A stretch of 64,000 bases of DNA, from NCBI GenBank assembly GCA_008330645.1, contig VLTN01000010.1, positions 1-64,000 on the forward strand. Direction: 5' to 3'. This document shows, in pieces, positions 39,345 to 50,955 of the stretch (its first letter is position 1; each line of letters starts with the position of its first letter). The notes under the pieces are model-generated. The model was given only the letters and a program-made list of their open reading frames with translations, was not told the origin of the DNA and did no database searches. This DNA is from Cafeteria roenbergensis. Lineage: Eukaryota > Sar > Bigyra > Bicosoecida > Cafeteriaceae. A program made the position numbers and the translations under genes.

Positions 39345-41161
39345 TCACGCGCTCGTGGCGTCATCCTCGCCGCCGTCTGGCGCGGACGTGCGCGTGACCC
39401 TGATATACGTAAATGGAAACCTGCCCTCGGAGCGGTCCCCGGCCTCCCCCACGCTGCCCAGCCACCAGCCATCGTCGTCGCGCGACAAAATGGTCACCCG
39501 CTGCCCAGGCAGCAGCGCGAGCTCGTCGGCCTCCCTGGCAGCATACGCGTGCGTGGCCACGCCGACTGGGCCCGGTGGCACAGCGCGAGATGCCGCGGCG
39601 ATGGCCTCCGGGTCGTCGGGGAGCTCCCGCGGGCCGCTCGACGCGGGCGCAGGGGCCTCGCGAACCAGCCCCGCGTCCAGGCCCGCGTGCATCTCCTGCA
39701 CGGCCTTGGCTTCCAGCCGCGCCATGGCTGGGTCGCCCGCCCCTGCGGCCAAGAGCACCTCTGGCGGCATCGGCGCCCGCGGGTCGAGCTGCGCAGCGGC
39801 GTGCAGACTCGCCATCGGGATGCCGCTGAGGGACGAGGCGGCGACGGTCCAAGCGCCAGCGCCGGAGGCCGCGGCGGCGCCGCTCGGGGCGGCGACATGG
39901 GAGCCAGCGGCTGCCGCTGCCGCCGCGCTCGCTGTGCTGCCGCGACGAGGTCCGCCCGGGGCCCCGCCTGTTGCTGCAATGGCGTGCGCAGCCAGCGCGG
40001 CCGCCGCGGCTCGCATCGGCCCCGCTGCCCCTGGCCAGTCCGCCAGCCTGGCCCTCATGGCTGCGTGGGAGTGGGCGGCCACCATGTCGTGGGCGGCGGC
40101 CATCGCCCTGCCCGCGTCGGCAACCAGCACGGCCCTTGCCGCCTCGAGCGAAGACAGCAAAAGAGCGACGCGCCGCGAGAGCGAGCGATGCACCCGGTGC
40201 GCCTCCTCCAGCTTCACACGGAGCACCTCGGCCTCGGCCTCGGCCTCCGGGCGACGCTTCGAGCTGGCTCGCGCGGCAGCGGCATCGGCCGCCTCGACCT
40301 GCGGCAAGCAAGGCGCGGCTCGGAGCAGAGCGAGAGCAGACGTGGCAGCGAAGCAACGCCGGGGTCAGCTGCGCGGCAGAGCCAGCCCACGCCGCCCGGC
40401 CCAGAAGGCAGGGCGCGCCGCGCCAGGCGTTGGGTGGCGCGCGGGGCTGAGGGCGCACGGGCGCGACGCCCCGCGCCCCGGGGACGGGGGACTGCCGGCT
40501 GGTGCCGGGAGCAGCTGCAGCTCTGCCTCACCCGCCGCGCGTATGCCGCCACGTCCGTGTGGTTGCGCCGTCGCTTCTCCATCGTCGGGCGCAGCTTGGC
40601 AAGCGCGTCTCTCAGTCTGGCTGCCGGGGCGAGCGCCGCTGCACCAAGCAGCCGCTCAGCGGCCTGGACAGTTGCGGCGCCCAGCGCCTCGTGGGCCCGC
40701 TGCTGCCTCGCGAGGGCCTCGGCCACTGCCGAGAGCCGCCTGTGATCCGCGCGCAGGGCAGCGTGGAGGCGGTGTGGCTCGTGGGCCTCCGGCTCGTCAA
40801 AGTACTCCGCGGGGGCAACCAGAGATGCGACGCATCCACCGTCTGCGCCAGCCGTCTCGTCTGCCCTTCCGGTACCGGCCGCGCCCGCAGTGAGAACATC
40901 GGCCGCGTCAGGGTCGGATTCCGACACCGAGACGCTGCCGCTGTCAGTCGAAGCGCTCAGAATCCGACTGACGCGCACTGTGTCGGCCCGGGAGCACGCG
41001 GCAAGTTTTGCGGAGAGCTCTCTGGCCGTCTGGAACTGAGCTCGCAGCGCGTGCAGGTGCGCGTTAACGAGCGACTGAATTTCGGCCAGGCTCTCGTCCA
41101 GGCGTTTGAACCTGCGACTCCAAGCCTCACAACACGGAGGCAGGGCGCGCGTGTCGCACAT
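39345..41161 (-). CDS. BAR-SH3 domain protein (amphiphysin/endophilin-like)
   Basis: Probably senses or bends membranes (BAR) and recruits proline-rich partners (SH3), as in endocytosis. Two exons, 40532-41161 and 39345-40298, with a 233-bp intron (GTGAGG...GCCGCAG, phase 0), give 527 residues. BAR-like helices run from about 15 to 325; the junction restores RNHTDVAAYARRVEAADAAA, and SLSRRVALLLSSLEAARAVL follows. The SH3 domain occupies the last ~65 residues: ATHAYAAREADELALLPGQR, DDGWWLGSV and GRFPFTYIRV, with the ALYDY-like, WW and PxxYV positions recognisable. An Asp/Ser-rich insert near residue 75 interrupts the first helix pair. The SH3 call is strong; the BAR call is moderate. Confidence 0.8.
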
Positions 41162-41774
41162 CAGGCGCGGGGGGGGAGGGGGCGAGTCTCATGCGGCCGT
41201 GCCGGGAGGCTCGCGGGAACCTGGCTGCGGCCACGGCCGCCGCTACGCAGGCAAGGGCTGCCTCGCCCGCAAGGCCTGCTCATGGGCTCGGCGACGCACC
41301 GTTCCTCCTCTTGGCATGCGCTATCATCAGAGGTAGGCGCAGCTGCGCCAATCCGGACTAGCAACCCCTGCGTGATGCGTCGCCGCTGCTTGGCGATGTT
41401 CGACCTGCTCCACATGCTGCGCCCGCCAGGCCCAGCAGGCCAGCGGCCGCGCTTGCCGGGAGCACGAGCACGCCCTCCCACACGCTCCGCACACCCTTCC
41501 CTTCCGCCGTGGGGTGGGGATGGGGGGGAGGCAGAGTGAGGGGAGCTCGTAGCTAGGGGGCGGCAGCGCTTGGCAAGCTCGCGACCCTGGCTGGCAGAGC
41601 TTCACCGCGCGGACAAATGATCGGACGCGGCGCAGTGCGTGCGGGTTTTGCGTGAATGGGTGCTGGGACGCTTCACCACTCGCGGGCAAGCGTGTGCAGC
41701 CAAGCGAGGCTTCGGTTTCAGTCGCGCCCCCTTGCGCGGGGCGGTGCACTCATTCTCGTTCGCATTCGATCGGA
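41162..41774. other. Spacer between SPX and BAR-SH3 genes
   Basis: 613 bases between two tandem minus-strand genes; it should hold the BAR-SH3 promoter and SPX 3' end. A purine stretch rich in G (about 41512-41541) is the only notable feature. No gene seen. Confidence 0.4.
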
Positions 41775-44114
41775 CTACATCAGGCCGGAGAAAGGCAGCA
41801 CTGCGACGCCGTGAGAGCCGAACGGGTGTCCTCCCGCTGCGTGCATGTGGGCTGCGTGCTGGATAGCAAGTCCAACCCTCGCGAGCTCGCGGGGGCCGTC
41901 CGAAGCGACGTGAGGCTGCTGGCGCAGGGCTTGGGCCGCGTAGTCCGGCGCAAGCCCTGGCGCCACCGAACACGCTGCGGCCACAAGCGGCAGTGCCTCC
42001 CCGGACAAACCTGCGCGAGCAAGGCTCGCAGTCAGTCGGCCGTGTGCGGCTGGGTGCAGTGCTGGCCCTGCGCCAGAAACGGAGGCCGCGGCCGGCGGCG
42101 CTGCCTGGGCAAGATCAAGTCGGGCCGCAAGACCCGCGGCCGAGGCCGCTGCCGCAGCCGAGGACGAGGAGGACGAGGAAGACGACGCTGGCATGGACGG
42201 AACGGGGGACGGGAACCCAACGGTGGGAGGCACGATGGTCGTGGGGGCCCGCATGGGGAGCGACGCCACGAACGCGGGAGCAACGGGCACGCTCGAGCTG
42301 CGGTGGCGGGCGGGGTCCGCGAGCCCCGCGCCGTGCATCGGCGTGCGCGCCACGCCTGCGATGAAGGCCGCGATGTCCAGCTCAGTTTGCCGCCGGTCGT
42401 CGGGGGTCACGCGCGTTTGGGGCGCCCCCGGGCTGGTGGGTCCTGCCGCTGACGCAGTCGCGGCCTCCCGATCCGGCTCGTCGTCGTCACTGTCGCTCTG
42501 GTCGCCAGCAGCGCGGCGCTGCAGCTCCGCGGTGCGCTGCGTGACCGACATTGGCCCTGCGGGGGCGGCGGCCGAGCCGCCGGTGCTGCCAGGGATCACC
42601 ATGTGAGTTCTGGCGGCCGCCGCTGCCGCGGCGTCGAGGCCGGTTGCTGCCGAGGCCATGACAGCCAGCTTCTCGCTCGACGCCACGCGCTTCATGTCGC
42701 CCAGCGAGACCAGGCGCGACTGCTCCTGCGACCCCAGGAAGCGCGCGCGCGTGTCAGTCGCCAGCTTTGACAGCACCAGGCGGTAGATGCCGTCCACGTG
42801 CTCCAACATCTTCAGCAGCCGCGGGTAGGACGCCCACTCGAGCCGATCCACCACTTTGGCCATGTACTGCGCCTTGGTCGTGAAACCAGTGACCTTGTCG
42901 TGCTTCTTCAGGATCTTGCCGCAGCCGGCGTAGTTCATCACGGCGAAGTTTTCGAGCTCGACGAGGCTGCTGTAGCAGCCAATCACCCTTGCCAGGAACG
43001 GCGCCGCTTGGGCCTCAGATATGTGCTCTAGCGCCTGCGGACCGGCGGCACACGCCGAAGGCATGTCCGTGGCGGGAGTTGAAAGCGGAGCGCGCGCGTT
43101 CAAGTCGCAGCTCCGAACCGGCCAACCGTGGCAGCCAGACGCTCCAGGCGAGCTGGCTGAATTCGCAAGCGACGGCGCGATGCACCCCGTGCAACCGGTC
43201 GAAAAAGTCATGGGCGTGAGTCGGGGGCGGCGGAGAGGCGCTCAAGCGGCACGCAAGCTCCTCACCTGGATGCTGACAAAGTGGCGTTCCACATCTGCGA
43301 GCGCCTCCCGGCACGCCGCTTGCTGGGCCGAAAAAAAGGAGGATATCTTTGAGACTTCATGCCGCAGCCCGGAAAAGAAGGCAACTTCCTCGGGGATGCT
43401 TGCTGCGGCGGACCACGAGCAAGATGCGACAGCGAGCTCGATGGTTCCGGCAAATGCAAGTCCGCGAGCCCGCAACGCGCGACGCTCGTCGGCCCAGCGA
43501 CCGGCAAGCACGCCGAGCAAGGGCGGTACCGACCAAGCCGGGCGTGGGGCGGGGGGGGACGCGGCATCGCGGCCCTGGCGCCGCCGCACGGCCGCAGCGA
43601 TCGCTGCCGAATCGCTATGTCAGGCTCAACAACCGCGCCGCTTCACTGTTGCTCTCGGCCGCCGCCAAGCCAGCGCGCCCCGTGGGCCGCGGCCGGACGA
43701 GCCCCCGCGCGAGCACAACAAGGGCTGCTGTGCTTGCGGATGCCCGGCTGGCCAGGGTCAAGCCAAGCTCCCCTCGGGGCACGCTGCCGCAACTCGACTG
43801 CCGAGACGAGATTCGCGTGCTCACACAGGGCAGTGATGACGGCGCCTGCGTTGGCGGCTGCCGACGACGCTTCCTTTGCCGCGGGAGGGACCATTCCAAT
43901 GAGTTTCTTCAGTCCCTGCGGCACCGCAAGCGTAGCGGCCCGGGCGCGCGGGGGGGTCAGCGAGCAAGACTTGACGGCCAGAGTTCCAGCTGGTCGTGTT
44001 CGCCGCACGTCACCGGCAGCAAGCAGGCCCCCGCACCTTGTAGTTGATCCAGTGCTCCCTCCATCCGGCATCTGTGAAGCGCTTCGTTTCCTCCAGCAAC
44101 TTGGCAAACTTCAT
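41775..44114 (-). CDS. SPX-domain protein (phosphate/inositol-pyrophosphate sensor)
   Basis: SPX domains bind inositol pyrophosphates and report phosphate status. Four exons: 44037-44114, 43825-43915, 43266-43402 and 41775-43034, total 521 residues. Introns: 121 bp (GTGCGG donor), 422, 231 bp, all with CAG acceptors. Restored SPX order: MKFAKLLEETKRFTDAGWRE-HWINYK at the N-terminus, then GLKKLI, then EEVAFFSGLRHEVSKISSFF, then VMNYAGCGKILKKHDKVTGF with the lysine cluster that contacts the ligand. No EXS, VTC, MFS or RING domain follows; instead there is an Ala/Ser/Pro-rich tail of about 300 residues with a poly-Ser run. It may be a stand-alone SPX regulator. The first donor is non-consensus and least certain. 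Confidence 0.85.
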
Positions 44115-44739
44115 GGCTCCCAGGAGCGCGGCCCGGTTGCGGAGGCGCCTGTGCTTGCGCACCGAGATGCGATGTCGCCTCTGCTGTTTTCCGTTCTGCT
44201 CTGCCAACCTGCCGGCTGCGAGCGGCACAGAATCTTCAGCAGGCGCCGTTGCCCGCGATGGAGGACGACGATGTGTTCGACGGTGAGAGCTACAAACTCG
44301 ACTTCCCGCAATCCCCGGCCGGCTTTTCCTGGGCCCGCTGCTTCTTTCCGGGCGCATCTGGCCGGAGATGACTGTGCGCGTGTCGAGCAGTCTGACAACG
44401 CCCCCCACTTGCGAGCTGCTGCTGGGAACGAACGTCGGCCGCCCCCCTCGACTGCAGGAATGCTCAACGTGTACAGCACGCTCCGCGGCCAAGCGAGTCC
44501 CAAGCCTGTGAGCACGCCGCCGTGCCCGTCGAACCGCGTGACACGCTGGCGCCGCAACTCGAGGCAGGGAGGCGCTCACGCGCTGCCACAGCCACCAGGT
44601 GGTCTGCGGCTGAGCACCACGTTGCGTGTGGCACCGCTGGCGAGGTTGCGCCGGGGCGGCGCCATCTTGGGTTGCTGGCCAAATCGACAACCATTCCCTG
44701 CCATGCAATGAGCTGTCGCCCTGAGCGCAGGACGTCTCC
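44115..44739. promoter_or_regulatory. Divergent promoter region, SPX / GARP factor
   Basis: About 625 bases between a phosphate-sensor gene and a Myb-type factor gene. In plants and green algae GARP-Myb factors (PHR1/PSR1) work with SPX proteins, so the shared promoter is of interest. No P1BS-like GNATATNC site was noticed. Confidence 0.35.
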
Positions 44740-47207
44740 GTGCTCGGATACTCGGGAGCGCCCGCGTCCCGCGACACATCACACCCGTTCTCCGACATGG
44801 CCACATGCTCGCCTCTCCTCGGGCCGGCTTCCAGCCAGGCGCTGCACGGTGGGTTCGCGTCCTCGTCGGCCCTGGGACCTGGCTCCTTGTTCAGCGGCCT
44901 GAGCCCGGTCATGCAGCACGGATCTGCCGGCCCGCACGGCGTCAGCGCGGGGCCGCTGCAGCTGCCCCGTGCGGCTGTGTCGTCTCCCATGACCGGGGCC
45001 TGCGCCGGCCCAGGCATGCCCGCGGGCAGTGTGGCTTCGGGGTTCGACGGCGCAGTCTCGGCCGCCCACGCGCCTCGCCCCGCCCGTGATCTTGCGGGCG
45101 ACGTCCCGTTCCAGGCCCGCGTGGACTCGGCGCCGCTGCCCGGCCAGCCCCACTCATCGGGGGCCTCCTGGCGGCCCGCCGGCGCGGCCTCCAGCGTGCC
45201 ATCGAGCATGCCTGTCGGCCACCACGGGGCCGCTGCGGACACCTGGAGCCACACCGACGCACCTGGCACGCTGGGGGGCAAGGCTGTGATGCTGGCCCGC
45301 AGGGGCGGGCCTGCCCACGCCGGCGTGATGCTGCCGATGGGCCCAGCGCCAGCCGAGCAGGAGCCGGCCCGCTCTGACCACCGCCAGCACGGCGACGCCC
45401 TCCGGTCCAGGCATGGTGGCAAGTCGGGGCCCACCTCGCCGACCACGCCTCGCGCCCCGGCAGCTGCCGCCGCTGCGCGCTCCGCAGGGGCGGCTGCGCG
45501 ATCGGACAGCCGCAGCGATGCGACGAGCACAGCGAGCCCTGCAGCTGCCCAGTCTTCCCCTGGTTCCTCTGACGCGCCGCCGTCGCGGGGCGGGCGGTCT
45601 GCGAGGCGGGGAGCTGCAGGGCGTCGCGTGGGAGAGCCCTCGAAGAAGCGGCGGTTCCTGTGGGATCACGAGCTGCACCGCGCCTTCATCGCCGCCGTGT
45701 TCGACATTGGGGTGCGCCAGGCCACACCCAAAAGCCTGTTCGAGGCGATGCGAGCCATCCTCGTTCAGGGGATGCCCGTCGAGCTCGACGACGGCCAGCC
45801 CATCCCGGGAGGCAGCGCGGGCCTCGCCGGCTACGGAGGACGCGACGGCCCCCTGCACTCGGCCGGCATGGTCAAGGCGGCCCACGGGGGCGCGAAGCGG
45901 CAGGCTGCCGCGGATGCCGGAGGCGGTGCTGCCGGCAGGGGCAGCTCAGCCTCCGGCGGCGCTCCAGCTGCCGTCCAGAGCATGGCCGTTCTCCGACACG
46001 ACGGGTGCCCCGACAACATGACCTCGGAGCACATTAAGTCGCACTTGCAAAAGTTTCGCGCCAACGTGCGGAAGAGCCGCGACGCCTTCCTCCAGGACTA
46101 CGCCAGAGCCATGCGGGAGGCGAGGGCGCGCGCGAGCGAGGAGGAGGCGAAGACCGGCGCCGTGGCCAACCCCCCGGGCTTCTCGACCTTCCCGATGGCC
46201 ATGCCCGTCCACATGCAGCCCGAGCGGCCGCCCATGCATCGCCCGGACGGCTCGCTCCTGTACCCGCCTGCCATGGACGCGCAAGTGGCCGCACGGCTTC
46301 TCAAGGCCTCCAAGCGCCGCGGGGGCGCTGCCAGAGCCAAGGCGGAGGCAGCGCTCGCTGCCGCGGGGGCACAAGAGCCCACCCTTCCGTTGCGACGCAG
46401 CAAGCGCTCGCGCTCCGACGCGTCCCTGAAAGACCCGGGAGCGGGGGCACTGTCCAAGCCCTCTATGTGGCCTGGGGGCGCGCCGACCGCAGCGGAGGTC
46501 GAGGTGGATGTCCCGCTGTGCAGCACGGTCGACGAAGCGCCTGGTCTGCTCGCCTTCCCAGCCGCTTGCTTGGACGACCTGGCTGGCGCAGGCGCAGGCG
46601 GCTCCGTGTTCCGAGGCGTGTGCCAGCCTGACGCCGTGGATGCGTCTGCCGTATCTCTGGACGCGGGGGCGCTTGCCGCGCGTTTGCTGGACGCCTTGGA
46701 TGGCCAGGGAATCGAAACGCCCGACCAGGTGCGGGCCATGCTGCCGGGACCCCGCGACGCATCTGGCAGCCCCGCGAAGCGCCCGCGAGCCGCAGCGCCG
46801 TCCGATGACGGTGCCCTGGCGCATGCAGCCGGTGATTCCAGCGGCTCGGTCGCGGCAGGCTCGACCTCCCAGGCACCAGGAGCTGGCGCACTGGAGGGTG
46901 CTGCGGCTGCGGCGCTTCGGGCGCTCGCGCTGCTGGCTCAGGCGCAGGTGCCGCGCGTGGAGAAGGCACCGGTGCGGGTCGTGGCTCGGCTGTCGCTGGG
47001 TCAGTTGGCACCAGCGATGGTGGAGGCCGGCCTGGACACCACGTCGCTGATGTGGCCGCTCCTTGGGCCCGGAGCGGTTGGGCCGCTCGGTCCCCAGCAC
47101 TGGAAGGATCCTCTTTGGGCTGCAGTCACCCCGGAAACCGGGGAGGAGGACGACGTCGAGGACGGGGAGCAGCAGCAGATGGCGCAGCAGGGTCAAACAG
47201 CGCAGCC

Positions 47208-47249
<42 letters not shown>

Positions 47250-48069
47250 GCACCAACAACATCACCACCAGCTCGCCCAGCAACAGCAGCACGCTGCCGT
47301 CCAAGCTGGCCCGCGCGGCGCGACTCCCACAACGATGCCCCCACCATCAGCTCGCGCACTGCAGCAGGCCAGCATGGCGCTGCCTAGATCTGTGCCTGCC
47401 TCTGTGGCAGCCTCGGGCAACGGCAGCGGCGGGGGGCGCTCGCCATGGACCGCGGCGCAGCCCTCTGAGCCTCAAGCGTCTTCAGGCGGGGCCGTGTCGC
47501 TGCCCACTGTACCTGCGTCCCTGGAAGGCCTGATCAAGACGATGCAGAAGCGTCAGACAGTGCACCGCACCATGCAGCTGCAGCAGGCGGACCAGGCGCG
47601 CAAGTACTCCGCGCACCCGAGCGCAGCGGGCTCGCACCCCCCCACGGCGCTGGACACCGTCCAGGCGCTGGCGGGGCCCATTTCCCACCTACACCATCTC
47701 CAACACCTGCACCATGCACGGCAGCACCGAGCGATGCCAGCCGGCCCCTCCACGGTGCAGGCAGGGCACCCGTATGCCAAGGCGCCGCCTCAGCCGCCCC
47801 ACTCGGCAGGGGCCAAAGTGGAGCAGGCCTCCCCGTTCCAGTCAGCCCGGGCGCAGCCCTTGCAGGCGCCCTCGCCCGGTCTGGACCGTCCCGGCAGCCA
47901 CCTCGCGGATGGCGTCGGAGGGGGGTCCGGTGCACGCCGCAGGCGGGCCTCCAGCCTTGGCCTTGGCCTCAGCATGTCGCCTGGCGCGGACTCTGACGGT
48001 GGCCACATCGGAGAGGGAAGGGTGCCGTCTCCGGCGCTGTTCAGCTTCCTGGCGGACGGGTTCCAGTGA
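44740..48069 (+). CDS. GARP-type (G2-like) Myb transcription factor
   Basis: Nuclear DNA-binding protein. The frame is 1109 residues from 44740; a later start at 44797 (MATCSPLLGP) is also possible. The Myb-like domain is split: KKRRFLWDHELHRAFIAAVF and ATPKSLFEAM at about 300-338, then an insert of about 80 Gly/Ala-rich residues, then NMTSEHIKSHLQKFRANVRK at about 427-447, matching the SHLQKYR signature of the family. No consensus splice sites flank the insert. The rest is low complexity: an N-terminal Pro/Gly/Ser region, a histidine- and glutamine-rich activation-like region with a run of 13 CAG codons, and a Pro/Ser tail. Divergent neighbour: the SPX gene. Confidence 0.85.
47209..47247 (+). 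repeat. CAG microsatellite (13 codons) encoding polyglutamine
   Basis: Pure CAG run inside the GARP factor gene, flanked by further Gln/His codons. Likely length-polymorphic. Confidence 0.95.
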
Positions 48070-48360
48070 CAGCGCGGCGAATTGAAAGCCTACCTATTTG
48101 ATTCTCGCAGAAACTCGAGCATATTTGCAGCGCCTCCCAACGAGCTCTTGTGCAGCAGCCTTGAACTCAAACGGCCTGAATTTCGCAAACGCAAGAAGCA
48201 ACCACACGCAAGGCTCAAGACTGTGCGGCCGAACGAAACGCTGACGGGGCCACGCAAGACGAAGTGCACGCCAGAGGTGGACACGCCGGAGAACCCGGCC
48301 GCGGCAAGCGGGGCGAGCCTTCGAGCGCATCCTCGGCGGCCTCGTGGCGACCTCCCGCAC

Positions 48361-50643
48361 TCACGAGCCGAACGCCTTGGACACCCTTTGGCCGAGCATG
48401 GCCGCGGGGTGCAGGATGGACGGGAATCGCTTCGACACCAACACGAACTCGTCAAACGTGATGACGCCGTTTCCGTCCTGGTCAGCCTGCTTCATGATGA
48501 CGTCGGCCTTGCGCCGCACCTCGTCCACGCTCGAGGCCATGTGGTTTGACTTGAGAATCTTCATGAGCTCGTCCTTGGTGATGGCGCCGTTGCCGTCCTC
48601 GTCGAACACGCTGAACGCAAACTTGAGCTTCTCCTCCTTGGAGGCCCCCGAAAAGTTGCTCAGGCCGATCATGAACTCCTTCACGTCAATGTGCCCCGTG
48701 CGGTCGGTGTCGAACAACTGGAAGAGCTTCTCCACTGCGGGGGAAGCATCCACGCCGAGGATGTGGCAAAACTCTCCGTACTCGATCAGGCCGCTTTCGT
48801 CGGTGTCTGACTCCTGGAACCGCTTGTACGCGGCGCGGATGGACTCGGGCTTGATGCCGTACTGCTTGGCGAACTCGTCCAGCGCGGCCGAGCGCTGGGC
48901 GCGAGCCTGGATCTGGGGCGCTGCCGAGGCGCCCCCGGGACGCACTCCTCCCGCGCCAGGCGCACCGGGACCGGCCCCGCCGCCGCCCGGGCCTGACCAA
49001 AGCCCGGGAGGGGGTGCCGCGCCGCCTGTGACCATGGCGTAAAACTCCGAGAACGAGACCTGCCCGTCGCCGTCGCCGTCCACCATGCGAATCATCTCGT
49101 CCACCTCGTCATCGGTCACGTTCTCGCCAATGTTGACGAGCACGTGGCGAATCTCTGCGGCGCCAATGAAGTTGTTCTTGTCCAGGTCAAAGCTCACAAA
49201 CGCCTCCTTGATTTCGGGGTCCGTGAACTTGCCGTTCGGGTCGCGGGGAGGCTCGCCGCCCCCGGCCGCCGCAGAGGAGGCGCCCGCAGCGGCCGCCGGC
49301 GGGCCGGCTGCCGCCGCCGCGCTTCGATCAAAGGTTGCGGACACGGCAAGCGCGCCAGCGACCTGCTTCGTGGCGTCAGCCAGCGCCACCTCGCCACTGA
49401 AGCTGCCCGCGCCCACCCAGTTCATGTAGCCGATCGTGGAGCTGGCAGCCATGATGTCCTGCCCCGAGGGCTGCTTCTGCCAGACCTCGAACGTGATTTG
49501 CCTGGGCACGCCTGCGCCCAGCTCGAACGAAAACACGTCCCCGAAGCGGGGGTTCGCGCGGCCGTTGACCGCCACCGTGGACGTGAACTCCTGCGGCCCG
49601 ATTCGCGCCTTGACGTACGGGTCCTTGCCGCTGCCGCTGGCCGGGGTGGGAAGCTCCTTCGCGGAGACCACTGTGACCCTCAGCCGGCCGAAGGAAGCGC
49701 CGCCAGGGCCGCCTGGCGCAGACGCCCCCGACCGCGATGACGCCGGCATGCCCCCGCGGATCGGAGCGCCGCGAGGCGGTGGCCCGCGAGGAACGCCTCG
49801 AGGGGGGCCTCCCAGGCCCACGCCCGCTGGCAGGGAGCGCGGGGGTCCGCTCGGGGGCGGCATTCCGGGCGGACCGCGCCCTGCTCCCGCGGCTCCCCGA
49901 GGAGGCATCCCTCTGGGTGGCATCCCGCGCGGCGGCAAGCCTCTCGGCGGCATCCCGCGCGGCGGCATTCCCCTGGGCGGCATTCCGCGCGGGGGCATGC
50001 CGCGCGGGGGCATGCCTCGGGGGGGCATGCCACGAGGCGGCATACCTCGGGGCGGCATGCCCCGGGGTGGCATTCCACGTGGCGGCATACCCCGGGGCGG
50101 CATCCCGCGGGGCGGCATGCCCCTGGGGCCTCCGCCGACGGGCGGCAGTCCGCCGGGAGGAGCGCCTCTGGGAGGCCCTCCTCTCGGTGCTGCGCGGCGA
50201 GGCGGGGGGCAGGACAAAAGGCCAGAGCAGTGGGGCCGTGCGCGCGCGGGCCACGACGCGGACCGGGGAGCGAGGGCGGGCGCAAGCTGCCGGGGCGCCG
50301 CATCGCCGAGTCCGCGAGCCCCGGCAGCGCCGACAGCCTGCGGCTCGTGTAACCGGCGCAGACGCCCATCGCGTCACTCACCTCCGCGTGGAGGCATGCC
50401 CCGCGGCGGCATGCCCCGTGGTGGCAGCCCGCGCGGCGGACCTGCGGGGCGCGAGTGCAACGCAACGCACCTGTGCAACTGTAGGGAGGCACACGGCCCC
50501 AGGGCGAGCCCACGGCGCGCGCGTCGAGCACCCGGCCTGCGCGACGGGTGCGCGTTGCGCGGGAGAGGCCTCCCGCGGAGCCCTGTCTGCCGCGCCGCGC
50601 GGCGCCGCATGGCCCGCCAGCCTCGCAAATACTCACCGCTCAT
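48361..50643 (-). CDS. Pro-Arg-Gly repeat, C2 and EF-hand protein
   Basis: Calcium- and probably membrane-responsive protein of unknown partner. Three exons: 50637-50643 (only 7 nt, ATG AGC G), 50382-50441 (60 nt) and 48361-50189; introns 195 and 192 bp with GTGAGT donors. Splicing keeps the same repeat pattern across both junctions ([12 protein letters not shown]...), which strongly supports it. Total 631 residues. Layout: about 15 GMPPR pentapeptides to residue ~120, a Gly/Pro linker, a C2 domain ~188-308 ([25 protein letters not shown]), an EF-hand pair ~348-408 ([26 protein letters not shown]), then a calcineurin B-like set of four EF hands ~455-605 ([52 protein letters not shown]). Confidence 0.88.
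49897..50121 (-). repeat. 15-bp coding minisatellite (GMPPR repeats)
   Basis: About 15 tandem copies of a 15-base unit read GMPPR (one GLPPR) on the minus strand. Silent third-position differences show that the copies are not freshly duplicated. Confidence 0.9.
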
Positions 50644-50955
50644 GCGCTCAGGCTTGGCCGCGCGGTGACCAGGGATCTACAGTCGGAGTGCCGGGAGTGG
50701 CAACGGGAGGGCAGGGGGCAGGCGACAGGGGCCGGCGGCGCTGTGGGCGAGGGCCGGCGCCCGGCGCGCCCGGGCGGCGGCCGCCTGCTGCAAACAACGC
50801 GCTCCTCTGCCTTGGCTCCTCGACGCGTTTTCGACGGGCTGGAGTTGCGGGCGGATATTTGCCAGGCCTCGTATATCGGCGCAGAGCCCCAATTTCAACG
50901 GCCGAGCTGGGTCTGCGGCGCCTGCCCGGCACGCTCAGCGAGGGAGGTCGGAGCC
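50644..50955. promoter_or_regulatory. Divergent promoter region, C2/EF-hand gene / TXNDC9
   Basis: 312 bases between divergent starts. GGATATTTGCCAG at 50861 lies 95 bases upstream of the plus-strand ATG, followed by a GTATATCGG; a similar box occurs at 38108. A TATA-like role is only a guess. Confidence 0.35.
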
